A stretch of DNA of 64,000 nt from Calliphora vicina. Lineage: Eukaryota > Arthropoda > Insecta > Diptera > Calliphoridae. Location of the stretch: contig NC_088784.1 in the NCBI RefSeq assembly GCF_958450345.1, positions 41,416,278 through 41,480,277 of the forward strand, read 5' to 3'. Below, piece by piece: positions 51,738 to 64,000 of this stretch. The stretch's first letter is position 1. Each line of letters starts with the position of its first letter. The notes beneath the pieces were generated by a model. The model made no database searches. It had not been told where the DNA came from and saw only the letters and a list, made by a program, of their open reading frames with translations. A program made the translations under genes and the position numbers.

Positions 51738-54611
51738 CTGTAAGTATAAAACAAAAACAACAAATGATTAATATGCAGTAGTAGTCGACACTTAGAGTAG
51801 AATATAAATTTTTGGGTATTTAGAATTTATGAAATTATAATAAACTCAAAGCATTTGCGTTTCCAAATTATATAGACAGAGACACGTAAATATAAAAATA
51901 GGCCGACTATCATTGTTCATCTGTAACTACAGCTGGCGATAGCAAAACAGTAGAACTTAATAAATTTGAAATAAAACATAGACTTGATAAGTTTATTATT
52001 TTTATCATAAAACTAACAATAGTTTTATTTTTATGAATTATTGCTTTGTTTGTAATTAACAGATAATGGCTGTTTGTTGGGCTGTTTCTGTATTTGTCTC
52101 TGTATGTTTGACAATGCTGCTTAATATTTTTGGAGTACTTTTCTGTTCATAAATTAAAAATTATGACATTAAATTTGGCTGAGAAAACGACTACCACACT
52201 CAAGTACTTTTAGGTATTCGTAGAATGTAAATCTTGTAAAACTGTCTTTAAATAATAAAAAAAGATTTATTGTAAATATGATGATGAAAAATAAAAGCAA
52301 CAATAAATATAAACAATTTGCATGACTTTTTATTAGCCAAATGACATTTTTGAGCACATAAAAGAAATATTACACAAAAGTGTCTTGTAAACTGGAAATT
52401 ACCTTCAAGGATAATTTCCTAAAGGACTCAGCATACACAACATAAACTCTTAATCAACTAACCAACCAAACAACAGACTGCGTAGTTGTTGAACTTTTTG
52501 TGTTATAAATAATTCAAATTCATCAACATATTTACTGAAAGCATAAACAAACAAACCACCCAAACAGGAACTTTAACTAAGAATGGTGCAAAAAAAGTTA
52601 TTTTAGCCTTCTCTTTGTTAAAGAATCGCTACTGTAGCCTTCTGTTCTTTTTTTGGTACTTTTTCACAAATAAATTGTTTATTTGATGTTGACAATAATG
52701 AAATCTCATCTAATATTGTAAAACAAAGATAAAAGTGAATCAAAAAAAACAAATAAACACAATATATTCTCTTTGTTTTAGCTAAAAAACAAAAAGAAAA
52801 ACATTTCCTCTAACAATACAACAGGAGCAGCAAAATCAAGTACCATCATGGCGTATGAGTATCAAATATCTAAAACTTCACATTGAACAACACTCATACG
52901 TTAAGGTGAACCAAATACGGATTTCATTTCAAATTAAATTTCTTCAATTACACAAGTACATGCTGTACAAGTGTGTTTGTTTGTTATTTTTTACACTCTT
53001 TAGTTGCTTTTCGGTCATTTGTTTTTATTATTGATTTAATTTATTAAAAAACTTTCAACACATTTTATTTACCTCACGTTTAGTAACACGAAACGCACGA
53101 TTGTGACTGCTTTTATGCACGCCTTTTGTTTTTGCACTTTCCAAACTTAGTTTCAAAGGAAATAGAAGATATAACGAATAAAAACAAGAAACGCCAGAAT
53201 GAATAAAAACAAAAATCGAAAGCAAAGTAAAAATAACAAGTTTTAACTTTATGTCTAGAACAGAGCATCGGTTGCTAGTTGCTGCAGAGCTGTTGGGAGA
53301 CTGCAAAACTTTGTTTCTTTAATTTTTACTTTTTCAAAGTTCAGTGCAAGGTTGCACGGCTCGTGCCACGTTTTATAGTAAGAGATAAATGAGATAAATT
53401 TGCGTCAAAACTACGGCAAGTTAACATGAGAATAGAACAAAAAAAACAAAGACATTTCTTTAAAACTTGGACACTTTTTTGTTGCTTCGCAAAACTTAAG
53501 AAAAAATTTTATTATAAATAGTAAAAATTACATGTAAACTAATGAGAAGGAAGAAGGTAGTGAGAAGAATTTTGGAAGAAAAAAAGAGAAAAGGGATTAG
53601 AGATACGAAAGGTTGGAGATGAATTTGTTACATTTTCTAGAAGTTCTTTTAAATATTGTTGTAATAGTTGGAAATAAATTTCAATTTAGTGGTCAATGCC
53701 AACGACAAGATTGGACTATATCAATAGGGAAAGTTAAATTAAATAAATAAATTTACTAAACACAGTAGCACAGCAGGTTGAGTTGGGTAAATTAATTGAT
53801 ATGTATGTTGATTTTTATGAGGACTTAGGCTGATATTGTTCTAACTAGAGAATTTAAGAACACCTTATACTTATCGAGGGAATATGTAGGAACTATGTAT
53901 AGCTATACATTATTTACTATTGTTGTAACTGGTCGAAAATCGACGGAATCATTAAGCTGCTGCTAATTTGAAATTCCATGGTTAAAGTAAATCACAGCAT
54001 TCAACTGTCATACGAATATATTCCGTTATGAGAAAATAACATAAATATCCACCTACATTCCCGAGATACACCAATACATTCTACCATTCCTATTTAAATG
54101 CGCTTTGCATTCCATTTGACATGATGACTGTAATCTACATTTCACAAAATAGTTGCCAGCAATAGTAGACGTTAATAATTGAAATATCAAACGTTAAGAA
54201 AACCATTTTATACATGTGTTCGTGTAGGAACCATTGGATACACAGTGCTGAGATTATTTGATGGTATATGTCCATTAGTCAGCTGGTCGATAGGTAAGGT
54301 TTTTGGTTTCATTTGTGTTGCATTGTGCTTGTGTCATAATCACAACTCATCATATCTCTAGAGTTATTGTTTTTGTCATTTAAATATCCTCTTCATTTTT
54401 GCACATTCTCACATATACATAAACTTTCATATACACTAGGGTGGCCCTTATTTTATTTCAATTTTTGCATTTTGGTTCAAAGTACAAAAAAATAAATGTT
54501 AAAAAATTCAATTAAGTATTCATAATACCAAAATTAATTATAAAACTTCGTGTCTCAAATTTCAAATTTTTCATTTTCAAAAATTAGTTTAAAGGAAATT
54601 TACAAAAAAAA

Positions 54612-54880
54612 CAAGTAATATCTGCGGTCAAGCAAGACCATATAATACCCTACACTAATTTAATGTAAGTAAATCTTTTAAAATTTCGATAATTTATATT
54701 CGTGAGTGATTTTCGGAAGTGGTCCTTATGTGGGAGCTATGACCAGTTATGGACCGATCACCATGAAATTTGGTCGTGTGGTTGTATATGATTAATTTTA
54801 TGTGTATACCAATATTTTTATTATTTATGCTCGTTAAAGTGATTTTCGGTTCGGGTAACTATATTCAAAACCCTCCATCT
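54612..54880 (-). repeat. INE-1/DINE-1-like fragment (variant B)
   Basis: Starts AACAAGTAATATCTGCGGTC, then AAGCAAGACCATATAATACC and CTACACTAA, the reverse complement of the end of 58395-59156. The following ATGGACCGATCACCATGAAA also matches. The rest of the element is missing or displaced. Confidence 0.6.
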
Positions 54881-55347
54881 TTGATTTCCACGAAAATGAC
54901 TTTTTGATGGTAAAATTTTCAGTAAAACAGCCCTCATATATGGTGTGAATTTCATAACAAACATATTTTTTTTTGCTGTTTTATTCGATTTTTTTGTTAT
55001 TTCTATATCTTATAAATAAATTTTTTCCAAATGCAAAACAATCTTTTCAAATAATTAATTTCAAATATTTTTTTTGGAATAAATCCTTTTTTCTTACTAA
55101 TTTTTGCATGCTGAATATGAATTTTACATTTTTCAATCATTTATCAAAATAACGAAAGCCGATTGCGAATTGAATTATAATGAACATATTTTACCTTTTT
55201 GTTTTTGGAAAATTTAAGTTTTAAAGTGTCACCATCACGATTGTGGCTACCAAAACCGCAATCATTGTTTATCTAAAGCTCTATCCAATTTTGCTGCGGC
55301 TAATAATAAAGTTGTTGAACAGAAGTTCTTGGAGAAGATAGGGATTA

Positions 55348-55413
55348 AATTGTGAATTCAATCTATACAATTGCCAATCGAATTGTAAATTCAATCTATA
55401 CAATTGGCAATCA
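55348..55413. repeat. Tandem duplication, 33-bp period
   Basis: Two adjacent 33-bp units containing AATTCAATCTATACAATTG, differing at a few bases. Confidence 0.85.
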
Positions 55414-55759
55414 AACTTCAAAAAAACTTTTTTTCTATAACTTTTTGTTTAATATTGTTTATTTTTTATTTAATATAATTATTAGCATAAAACGTTCGAC
55501 AAACTAATCACTAATATTAAATTAGCCGTTATCCTTAATAAATTACGTTAAAAAATTACAGATGGCATAAATGAAATTAAAATAATTTATTTAATTTGTC
55601 ATAAAGTCCACAATATTGCAAAATTTTAAAAGCCAATTACATGTGAGATTCAGTAGTTGCTTTCAAAATATATTGTAGAATACCGAATTTTAATAACTAA
55701 AGTATTACGCGAAAAAAAACAGTTTTCTGGTTCTCCTGAAAGTTGTGTTTTTCAAGATA

Positions 55760-55925
55760 GAATGTTTTGAATATAGTAACTCGATATGGGAGATGTGACT
55801 AATTATGGACCAATCATAATAAAATTTGATGACATGAATTCTGTAGATATAAAACTTATTTGGAGCATAATTTGGAAAATAAACATTTATGATCGATAAC
55901 GTGAAGTCATTTTCAATAGGCATCG
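55760..55925 (-). repeat. INE-1/DINE-1-like internal fragment (variant B)
   Basis: Matches the complement of about 58740-58890, with AAAACTTATTTGGAGC and AAACATTTATGA blocks in the same order. It may be the continuation of the 54612 copy after an insertion or rearrangement. Confidence 0.55.
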
Positions 55926-58394
55926 TCTTTGGGCCAAAAAAATGACATGTTCAAACATTATGCTGAAATCTTGCAGTATTTGATTTTTAGACAAGGCTGA
56001 TTAATTCTAGATTTTGGCAGCATATAAAGTTTAAAATTTGCCCAATAAGAGCCAACCTATTACTGTTTTCGTTGTTGTTTCCCATTAAGTACTTGCATGT
56101 ACTCGTCGGCACTTGTTCATTGTTCCATAACGCCACAGCTGCGTCTAAATTGATTCGTTTTCCTTGCAAATGACAAAAAACATTGTTATATTATCCCGAT
56201 GCCAACACACATACCACACGAGAGTGAGTGAAATATAGTGAAACATGGAATAGCAGAGATGGAGAATTAAATGAGTTGGTAAGAAGTGTTATGATATGAC
56301 GACAACGACAGCGACGACAGCGATAAAGTTGATGATTATGGTGGCCACAAATTATGTCTGGCTGGCTCCGTGTATTTGTGTAGAAAACAGAAGGAATTCT
56401 TAAATACGAATTTACGTCAGATGACAAGCTTACAAGCTGAATTATTTTCCATAAAAATCATGATTATCATCTTTAAAAAATAATTTTTTACTTTTTTATG
56501 TGAACTGTATGTAATACTAGCTATGTATGTATCTACGTATGTTTGTATGATTGTGTGTGTGTAATAATCATCGTTTTTTCCACTTTCGTTAAAATGTTGC
56601 TGCTGCAGTGGGGAGGGAAGGCGAGGCTTTTCCTATAATGTTCGAAAGAAGCAAAACAGAAAGGACGTTAATGGTGGCTGGGTAAAATAAACTTATGATG
56701 GCCTTCATTGACATTAACATTTTTCATAAATACCAACACACGTATACAAATACTACATTTATATGTGTGTATGTAAGTATAGGAACAAATACATGTAGAG
56801 TATAATAAACATAAGGTTTAATCTGTTTTGCAAAATGTCCAAAAAATCATCATTTAAGCACCGTCATCAAATGTGATCCTTGAACATTTTACTCCTACAT
56901 ATGAGTAAGATTAAGACAACACAGACACATCTACGAATCCTTATATACATTAATCCTAATGTCACTTGAACACATACACACATTTAACCATTTTATTCAT
57001 CTAGCAAATGTTTATGATCTGCTTTTAACATTAAACTTTGTAAATTTGACTTACATTTTGTATACCTAGTTATACATATACATAGTTTATTTAACTGAGT
57101 TTGTGTGTCTGAATTTTGTATGGGTTTATATCCTTTTCAGTTGTATATAAGTAATCTTGTATTTTTTCCCACTAATGTAATGTCCTGTTGTTTTTATTTT
57201 AGGTGGCTTTCATTTAGGTCTACCCCTGTGTATATGAATGTGTGCTGTTCATTTGATTATAATCTGTCGCCGTTTGTTGCCTCCAAAATGAAAAACAAAA
57301 AAAAAAGAATGAATGAATATTTTTGATGAGTTTCGAGGACATTTACGTTATTAATAACGAGGTCCGTCATCAGGCCGGAATTGTTTTTCTTTTTCATGTT
57401 AATTTTTTTATTTGTCTTTGGTCTATTTTTCTATTTTGTTGTTGTTGTTGTTGTTTCAGTCTGTGCGCCAAAGAGTATTTTTATACAGGATATAAAATAA
57501 ATTAATGTTTATTTTGTGCCTTTATATTTCCCCTGTTTTCTCTCTACTCTCATCATTTTCCTAGTGGTTATTTCGGTTATTGGTTGTTGTCCAAACTCCC
57601 TGGTAATGATGATGAATATGAGCGAACATATGTTTGTCGTGGTAGTTGCTCCTAGAATTTAGTGTTTTACTTAAACAACAATCACTAACATGAGTTATGA
57701 TAACTTGCTGCTGTCAACCACAATGCCAACAAACACAGCAACAACATTAAACATAATAGTAATAAAAACAGGAAGCACAAGGAAAAACTCTATACAAAAA
57801 AGTTGTTCACTTAACAAGTTGACTTACACCGAGATAAAGGTAAACTTTTTTGTGTGAGAACATTTTATTTAATGGTTTTCAATTATGATGATAATTTTTA
57901 TAAATATTTCTGTTTTACATTTTTCTCTTCTGACTTTTTTTTTAGTTTGACGTTATAAAAGGTTGCACAGTTGACACAATCTGAAATATTCTATGTGTAA
58001 CAATACAAATCTGTGTTGGTCATATTATGATTAATAATAGTTATTTACTACTTTGTATATTCTTCACATATATACATACATATTTTTGGATTAATTAATT
58101 GCCAGACATATAAAGTTTTTAATGGTAACACAAATTTCAATCTTTAAGAAATCTATGTATTTCAGATCTTGCTTAAATTTGACTCATTGAATAAAAGTTT
58201 CAATGACAATTTACTGCTAAATTGTTATAAACTTTGCTTCGGTAAGGTTAATTAAATATTTTATGTTATTTTCACAATAATTACACAGGATAACAAAGAA
58301 ATATTTTTTTGTTCATTAAATGAAACATATATTTTTGAGAAAGGTATATAAGTATATTTTTTTTTTGGAAAAAAAGCTTTTACTTTTTCATCTA

Positions 58395-59156
58395 CCCGCA
58401 GGCATACATAATTATACCCTACACCACCATAGTGGGGAGGGTATTATGCGTTTGTGCAGATGTTTGTAACGCCCAAAAATATTAGTCTAACACCCACCTT
58501 AAAGTATACCGATCGACTTAGAATCACTTTCTGAGTCGATTAAGCGATGTCCGTCCGTCCGTCCGTCCGTCTGGTCGGCTGGCTGGCTGGCTGTCCATGT
58601 AAACCTTGTGCGCAGAGTACAGGTCGCAATTTTAAAGATATTTCGATCAAATTTGGTACATGTTATTTTTTCGGCTAAAGAACCAAGCCTATTGAAACTG
58701 GCTGAAATCGGTCCACTATTTCACCTAGCCCCCATACAAATGTCCTACCGAAATTGGACTTTATCGGTCATAAATGTTTAATTTATATATGTATCTCCAC
58801 AAATTCCGCTCCAAATAAGTTTTATATACACAAAATTCATGTCACCAAATTTTGTTACGATCGTCATAGCTCCCATATAGACCCGCTTCCGAAAATCACT
58901 TTAACGTGCATAAATCGCTTAAAAATGTTGGTAAACACACAAAATTCAACATAGTTAACCTTAATATAGACATAAACGACCTAATTTCATGGTGATCGGT
59001 CCATAATTGGTCATAGCCCCCATATAACCCCACTTCCGAAAATCACTCAAAAATATAAATTATTGAAATTTTAAAAGAAAAATTTTTTTTGCTCTTTTAC
59101 TTAGTGTAGGGTATTATATGGTCGGGCTTGACCGACCATACTTTCTTATTTGTTTT
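58395..59156 (+). mobile_element. INE-1/DINE-1-like element (variant B)
   Basis: Blocks in order are ATACCCTACACCACCATAGT, GGGGAGGGTATTATGCG, AAAGTATACCGATCGACTTA, CTGAGTCGATTAAGCGATG, a CCGT tandem (58552-58571), a GGCT tandem, several ATCGGTCCA/CCCCATA stretches, GGGTATTATATGG and a terminal hairpin TATGGTCGG/CCGACCATA (59117-59140). It shares layout but little sequence with variant A. No coding capacity. Confidence 0.72.
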
Positions 59157-59729
59157 TTGTATTACTGTGTTGATTATCACGACTAGGCGTATTGAGATTT
59201 TGGAAAACAGTTTTAAAGTACAAGAGCTAACTTAGAAAAGAAAAGTATTTTGTTCGCTTTATATATTTAATTTATACAAAAAAATCATTTAATTAATATC
59301 CGTATTTGTACAAATTATGAACTCTACACAGTATTGCAAATGAAAGGTTTTCAACTTTGACACACTGTATTATGTCCTCCTGTACGATTTGTTTGAACAT
59401 CATGTTGCAATCGTACCAGTATACTGGTGCGATCTATTGTAGTAGATTAGAGAGACAGATTTATTACCACTTTTTTAAAAACTAACTAATAGTAAATTTT
59501 GAATTCCATATTATTCAAATGCGAATTAATCACTTGTTCTGAAAAATACTTCAACTTGATTGTATGTTTTTCAAAAAACCCTCTAACATTTCATTCTATT
59601 GAAAGCAACATTATTTCTCATATATCTTTGAGAGTTATGGTAAAAAAGAAAAATCCCTAGATTTTTTCATGAACTTGTTACTGTAAAAGTTAATTTTTTG
59701 ATAGTATTTCTAATGACAAATATACATAC

Positions 59730-59882
59730 CAGGTTTGTACTCTACGTTTCCTCGATACCAGACAATTTGTGAGGCAGGTTTTGAATTTGATACAATACAT
59801 TTTAAGGTTAAGTCTTGATTTTCTCGAACCTCCACTTTGGCATTATTCGTATAACCCTTGATTTCAATGGATGAAGGTGGGG
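59730..59882 (-). CDS. sns: sns/hbs-like exon 1 of window: first half of Ig domain 1
   Basis: This internal exon encodes the N-terminal half of an immunoglobulin domain in a nephrin-family transmembrane adhesion receptor. In flies Sns acts on fusion-competent myoblasts, binding Kirre/Duf and Rst during myoblast fusion, and in nephrocyte diaphragms. The exon begins with two bases of a split codon after a tttattttcag acceptor and ends CCT-G before a GTATGT donor. The translation starts PPSSIEIKGYTNNAKVEVRE and contains LTLKC, the first Ig cysteine, and QIVWYRG, the core tryptophan. It is 153 bp long and enters and leaves in phase 1. The split final codon joins exon 51737-51564 as GAA. The family assignment is strong. 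Sns rather than the paralogue Hibris rests on remembered sequence resemblance, not an alignment. No signal peptide or start codon lies in the window, so the gene begins beyond the right edge. Confidence 0.88.
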
Positions 59883-61637
59883 CTGAAAATAAAAATTGGA
59901 AATAACAAACAAATTATTATATATATTAAAATCCATTTAATTATATTACAAAAATCATATACTTTTATTGCTAAAATTCCCAAGAATTTTAACTATTTAA
60001 AAAAAACACAATTCAGCTATAATATTCAATTTGTAAAAAATTATACGTACTAACAAAAAACTTAGCTATACACTTGTAACTTCTAATATTCTGTCTTATC
60101 AGATTTTAATCTCTAATAATTGTTGAGGATTTTCTTATCATTTATTTCAATTTACAGTAAATGACAGTACTAAACTGAACACCTACATTTACACAGTAAT
60201 ACAACCACACTCTTATACTCTTACACATACACCAACTAGCACATTGTCAAAAATTTATCCTCACGCTAACACTTTAAGGCAACAGTTTAGCTTCACTTAA
60301 ATACACCTGTATTGTAAAGTTTTCTCGTTTTTGAGTTTTTTTTTTGTTGTTTTTGTTTTCATTCCCTCTGCACAAAATTTGTAAAGTTTTGTGTTAATTT
60401 CTTTTGTTTTGTTGCTGGTTTCATTTTTTGTCGACATGTTTATCAAAACCGAAAAAAACAAAAACACAAAACGAGAGAAAAAAACTGGTATGAAAACATA
60501 CAACATAAGTTGTGAAGAAAACTTCAAGTTTTGAGCAAAAACACACGATAATAAACAATCAACACTTGTTGTTAGACAAAACAACAACAGAAACAAAATA
60601 CTCACACAGATACAAAAGTACATACAAACAACTGCAATAATAATAATAACAAAACATTATTTCTTACTAAACAAGGTAAGTGCCGAGAGTCTATACTTTC
60701 TGCCATCATCAACAACATCAAAACAATACAAAAAATTATTACGAAAATCTACAAAAAAAAATTGACAGGAGTCGTGGTTGAAGTTGTAAAAAAGAGTGGG
60801 TCTCTGAGTGTATGTTTTAGTATATGTTGGTGGCAATAGTAGCTGCTGCAACAATAACAAGCAACCAAATCACAAAAAGGGAAGGGTACTAATGGTATAT
60901 TAATGTTTTTTGTTTATTTTAAGCATTTCCACGAACAAATTACTTGGCAAATAATATACCAAAAGTGTCATATCCAAATGAGAAATTTATTCATAAAAAA
61001 CCATACACTCTGCACACACAGTTGTATGTTGCAAGGTATAAATAACTAACGAATAAAAGAGTGAATGAGAAACAATATACTTCTTAAAAAAAACACCTTA
61101 TTTAAATGCATATATGTATGTAGTATCTGTGTGTGTGTGTTAGCTGAATTATACATATGTATATAGAGTACTCGAAAAAATGTTATGATTATGAACATTT
61201 ACATGCTTTACACACAGCATCTTTGTTACAGTGAGCGAAATTTAATGAAAACTTATTATTAGTAACGAATTTTTGAAATAATATAAATAATCGATAGATT
61301 TTAATAATTTTTGAAAAACTTTACAAAAACATCACATTTTTCAACAAGGCTTATAGTTATTATCTGTTAAATAAGTGTTAGCTAAACTTCTTGTATGTAG
61401 TTTTGTAAGAAATATTTATTAGGAATCAAATGGAAGCATGGATTCTGAGAACGCACCAGTTTTTGAATAATCGCCATTTTTCACCAACATTTCTGAAGCT
61501 TTTGAGAGACTTTTACAACTTCAACAACTTGCCAGCCTGTAGTATCATGCCGATCAAAATATTCTAACATGTGCAAAGGCCATTAATAAGAATCAATACA
61601 AATTTCATTTAGATGAAAAAACCAAAACCGTTGAAAC

Positions 61638-61862
61638 TTTTTTCAAGATGATTTGAGCTTATTTAATTACACATTATTGAGTATATTTAACTTTTTTAAC
61701 TTAATTTGTATGTTTTAGACTAAGATGGCGGCGAAAATTAAGCTCCCAATTAGCATGTAGTATGAAATGAATTTGACTCTGATTGTTTTTTAGCTATTAT
61801 CAAATTAGTTATTGCAACCAAATATGTATTTTCTATTTATACTTTTAGTTTTTATATACATA
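61638..61862 (+). repeat. Dispersed repeat family 4, without the hAT insertion
   Basis: Reads TTTCAAGATGATTTGAGC, TTTTAGACTAAGATGGCGGC, AATTAGCATGTAGTATGAAA and ATGAATTTGACTCTGATTG continuously. This is a natural near-empty site for the insertion at 42261. Its right end meets the Helitron at 61863. Confidence 0.65.
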
Positions 61863-62189
61863 CTAGTTGACCCTCCCAGCTTCGCCCGGTAGCTATTTAC
61901 TAATTTTAGTTCTTCAAGTTTCTCCAACCCACATACAGCTGCCTGTTCTTATTTATTTGCAAATAAAATATCTAAATTTGTACTGCATACTTTAGGGGTC
62001 TTTTTTATTAGTTGACTGCAGTCAAAAAAAATTCAGAATTTTACCCGGAATTTTTGAATTTTTTTTTCTTAACAAACCAACTCCTGAAAATTTCGAATCG
62101 AATAAAAAAAAATCAGCTAAATCGCTTCAGCCGTTCTCACGTGATGTCATTACATACATGGACCATTTCATTTTTATATATATAGAAGA
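61863..62189 (-). mobile_element. Non-autonomous Helitron (minus strand)
   Basis: Third full-length copy. On the minus strand it runs from TC next to a TATATATA run at 62189 to CTAG at 61863, followed by T. The same GGGCGAAGCTGGGAGGGTCA tail precedes the end. It lies immediately beside the dispersed repeat at 61638-61862. Confidence 0.8.
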
Positions 62190-62314
62190 TTAGAGTTAAT
62201 TTCAAAAATTTGATTTGCGGGTATCATCACTTTGCGTAAAAAAAGCATTTTAAGCTTAGCAAAACTGCACCAATATTTCCTTTCTATCACTAACCATTAA
62301 AAAGTTATGAAAAG

Positions 62315-62580
62315 TTCTCTAACGATTCACAAATTTTCGCATTTTTTTTACATGTACCTCAAAATTACTTCCGTTTTGTATCACTTACGATATACTCTTA
62401 TTTCGCTCGTTATTTTGGACAACAATGTTTCGAAAGAACTTATTAGTTTTTTAAAATATAGTATCCTCTGAATGGAACATAAAGACCAAATTATTTTACA
62501 GATACTCTTATTTTTGCAAAATCTATTCCACTCTATAGGCGTACAAATGTCAGGTACGATGACATGGAATTGCCCATATG
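62315..62580 (-). repeat. Dispersed repeat family 3
   Basis: Close relative of 43071-43325, sharing ACCTCAAAATT, CTTCCGTTTT, TTTCGAAAGAACTTATTA and ATGACATGGAATT. It keeps the terminal block GGAATTGCCCATATG that is also the right end of 25224-25692. Open frames over it are shadows of the repeat. Confidence 0.7.
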
Positions 62581-64000
62581 AAAATAATGTGAAGTATATG
62601 TTCATAGTATTCGAACATTCATAATGAAATACTTGTGGTTTAGAATACAACCAAATATTTGTAGTTTCGAAAACACAGTATGAATCTCTATTTAAAGAAG
62701 GCGAACACAATTCATAGTTTTGTTTCAAAATTCAATCAAATTTGTGAGTAACTAAATATTCTAATTTTTTTTAAATCGCTTTTTTTGGCTTATTTATGAA
62801 ATTTTCTTATCTATTCAATCAGAATCATACATTTCGAAAAGTTGTTATAACGAGATATACGGAAATCGCTACATCGACAATACGTATCGCGAAAATATTG
62901 TATATCTGTTAGAAAATGCTAGACATTAAAAACGGAAGGACAAATTTATATATCCACATAATCGAGGGTTGGTAATCGGAGATGCAATTTTCAGTCCACG
63001 TACATTAGACTCAAACCCTAGAAAATGCTTTTTTGTGCAAAACATATTTGCTGAAATCAAGCTTAAAATTATAAAAAAGTAATTTTCTTAATTCTGCTTG
63101 AATTTACTACCCATAACAAAGTAAGCTATTTATTTCGGTGTAGACATAATTATAAAAAAAAATGCTAAAAGGCTTGACTCGACACACGAAAGATTCTCGA
63201 AATGTACACGGAACCTGTGATACACTTTAACATACATCATCAGCATTTTAGAAAATAATAGGTATTCAAATATGTATTCTTTATGATGTTTTGTTGTATT
63301 TCTCCTGTAAAATGCCTCGGGATGCATAAAAGATTTTTGCGCTACAAGCCATACAAGCACAATAATAATAAATATGGATGACTGTATCCATGTACACTTC
63401 TATATATGTAAGGATGTAAGTATGTTTGTATGTATGTAGGGACTACAATGTATGAAAAATTATATTCTAACATACAACATTTATATGTTTTTCTATTCAA
63501 ATGTTTGAATGTATTTAGTATGTATGTATATGTATGATTTTCTAGTAAAGTAAAGAAAAACAAACAGGTTGAATGTCCTTTAGCGTAATATTTCAGAGTA
63601 TATATGTATGTACATATGTAAGTAAGTATATGTGATACATCTACATAAACTTAATAAGTCGTTGCTGGTACAACGGGTATAATATTATACAATTGTAGCA
63701 AAAAAACAATCAACATATGTGCCAACATCATACAACATCAACATACTATACAGCATCAGCAGCAACAACAACAACAATACCAACAACAACGAGCACAATA
63801 ATAACAAATGCAGCCGCATTTGTCTTTACAATTTCAACAATTTCAAATGTTTACAGTTTCTCCAAGTAAATACTAAAACAAACACATACATACTTTATAG
63901 TAGAAATGCATATACTAGGGTGTCCTTATTTTACAAATACCCAATTTCACATCAAAATTTCTTTTTCAAATATTAAATTTCTATACATTGCTTTAGGGTT

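Larger units (their letters stand above)
51738..59729 (-). other. Intron 1 (7,992 bp)
   Basis: Bounded by the GTATGT donor of exon 1 and the acttacag acceptor of exon 2. It holds INE-1-like repeats at 58395-59156, 55760-55925 and 54612-54880, a 33-bp tandem duplication at 55348-55413 and short GTT runs near 57436. From 51.8 to 54.4 kb and from 56 to 58.3 kb I see only AT-rich, apparently unique sequence, without a supportable gene. Confidence 0.85.
59883..64000 (-). other. Intron upstream of exon 1 (partial, at least 4.1 kb)
   Basis: Intronic AT-rich DNA reaching the right edge. It contains a Helitron on the minus strand at 61863-62189, a dispersed repeat at 61638-61862, another at 62315-62580, CAA-rich microsatellite around 63720-63800, and a dispersed TAGGGTG motif at 63916. 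The 60.0-61.6 kb part looks unique and shows no supported gene; the open frames there are poly-T, poly-A or CAA-derived. Confidence 0.8.

Noticed and set aside
53055..53306. 83-codon minus-strand open frame with a hydrophobic stretch
   Set aside because: It could mimic a small membrane protein, but there is no splice, promoter or homology support in the intron.
58552..58595. CCGT and GGCT tandem tracts as an independent satellite
   Set aside because: They are the variable core of an INE-1-like element, as in other copies.
60297..60623. 108-codon minus-strand open frame
   Set aside because: Poly-F/L then K/T-rich translation of TTTTG and CAAAA runs, with no domain or splice context; low-complexity intron.
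62381..62728. 115-codon minus-strand open frame
   Set aside because: Its 3' part lies over dispersed repeat family 3, and the 43-kb copy does not preserve the frame.
1..64000. CRISPR arrays, bacterial operons, tRNA or rRNA genes
   Set aside because: No spaced identical repeats, ribosome-binding sites, tRNA box pairs or rRNA segments were seen; the DNA is eukaryotic intronic.

Overview
This is a eukaryotic, very AT-rich window that holds part of one protein-coding gene on the minus strand. Six short exons with correct splice sites and compatible phases encode three consecutive immunoglobulin (Ig) domains of a nephrin-family cell-adhesion receptor. The protein most resembles Sticks and stones (Sns) of higher flies, with its paralogue Hibris (Hbs) as the alternative. 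Repeats with the layout of the fly INE-1/DINE-1 family, non-autonomous Helitrons, Tc1 and LOA/I-type LINE remnants and many MITEs also point to a higher dipteran with an expanded, repeat-rich genome. A calyptrate fly is an inference; no species marker was seen.

Transcription runs from high to low coordinates. The exons are 59882-59730, 51737-51564, 37970-37817, 37602-37466, 22236-22069 and 21668-21537. Exons 1+2, 3+4 and 5+6 each make one Ig domain. Introns between domains are phase 1; introns within domains are phase 1, 2 and 1. The exons give 305 complete codons with no stop or frameshift. The reading frame is open at both ends of the series, so the gene continues on both sides of the window. 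Introns of about 8.0, 13.6 and 15.2 kb, plus at least 4.1 kb upstream and 21.5 kb downstream, make up nearly all the sequence.

The introns are an archive of transposable elements. The left part (1-21.5 kb) has inverted and tandem repeats, a MITE family with three copies (one nested in a Helitron), an element with an 8-bp target duplication, and INE-1-like fragments. The 22-37 kb intron holds a pair of related MITEs, a Helitron, an unidentified decayed coding-like stretch, a Tc1 transposase fossil joined to a LINE 3' end, and a 1.1-kb inverted-repeat element. The 38-51 kb intron holds a Tc1-type MITE, adjacent inverted-repeat elements, an INE-1-like element split by a MITE, and a hAT-type insertion with a near-empty paralogous site. 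The 52-64 kb part carries INE-1-like copies, a further Helitron and a family with copies near 25, 43 and 62 kb.

No tRNA, rRNA, CRISPR array, complete transposase gene or second host gene could be supported. Most other open frames are short, low-complexity intronic noise. I saw no convincing novel biological system; the main interest is the gene architecture and the nested transposon history.
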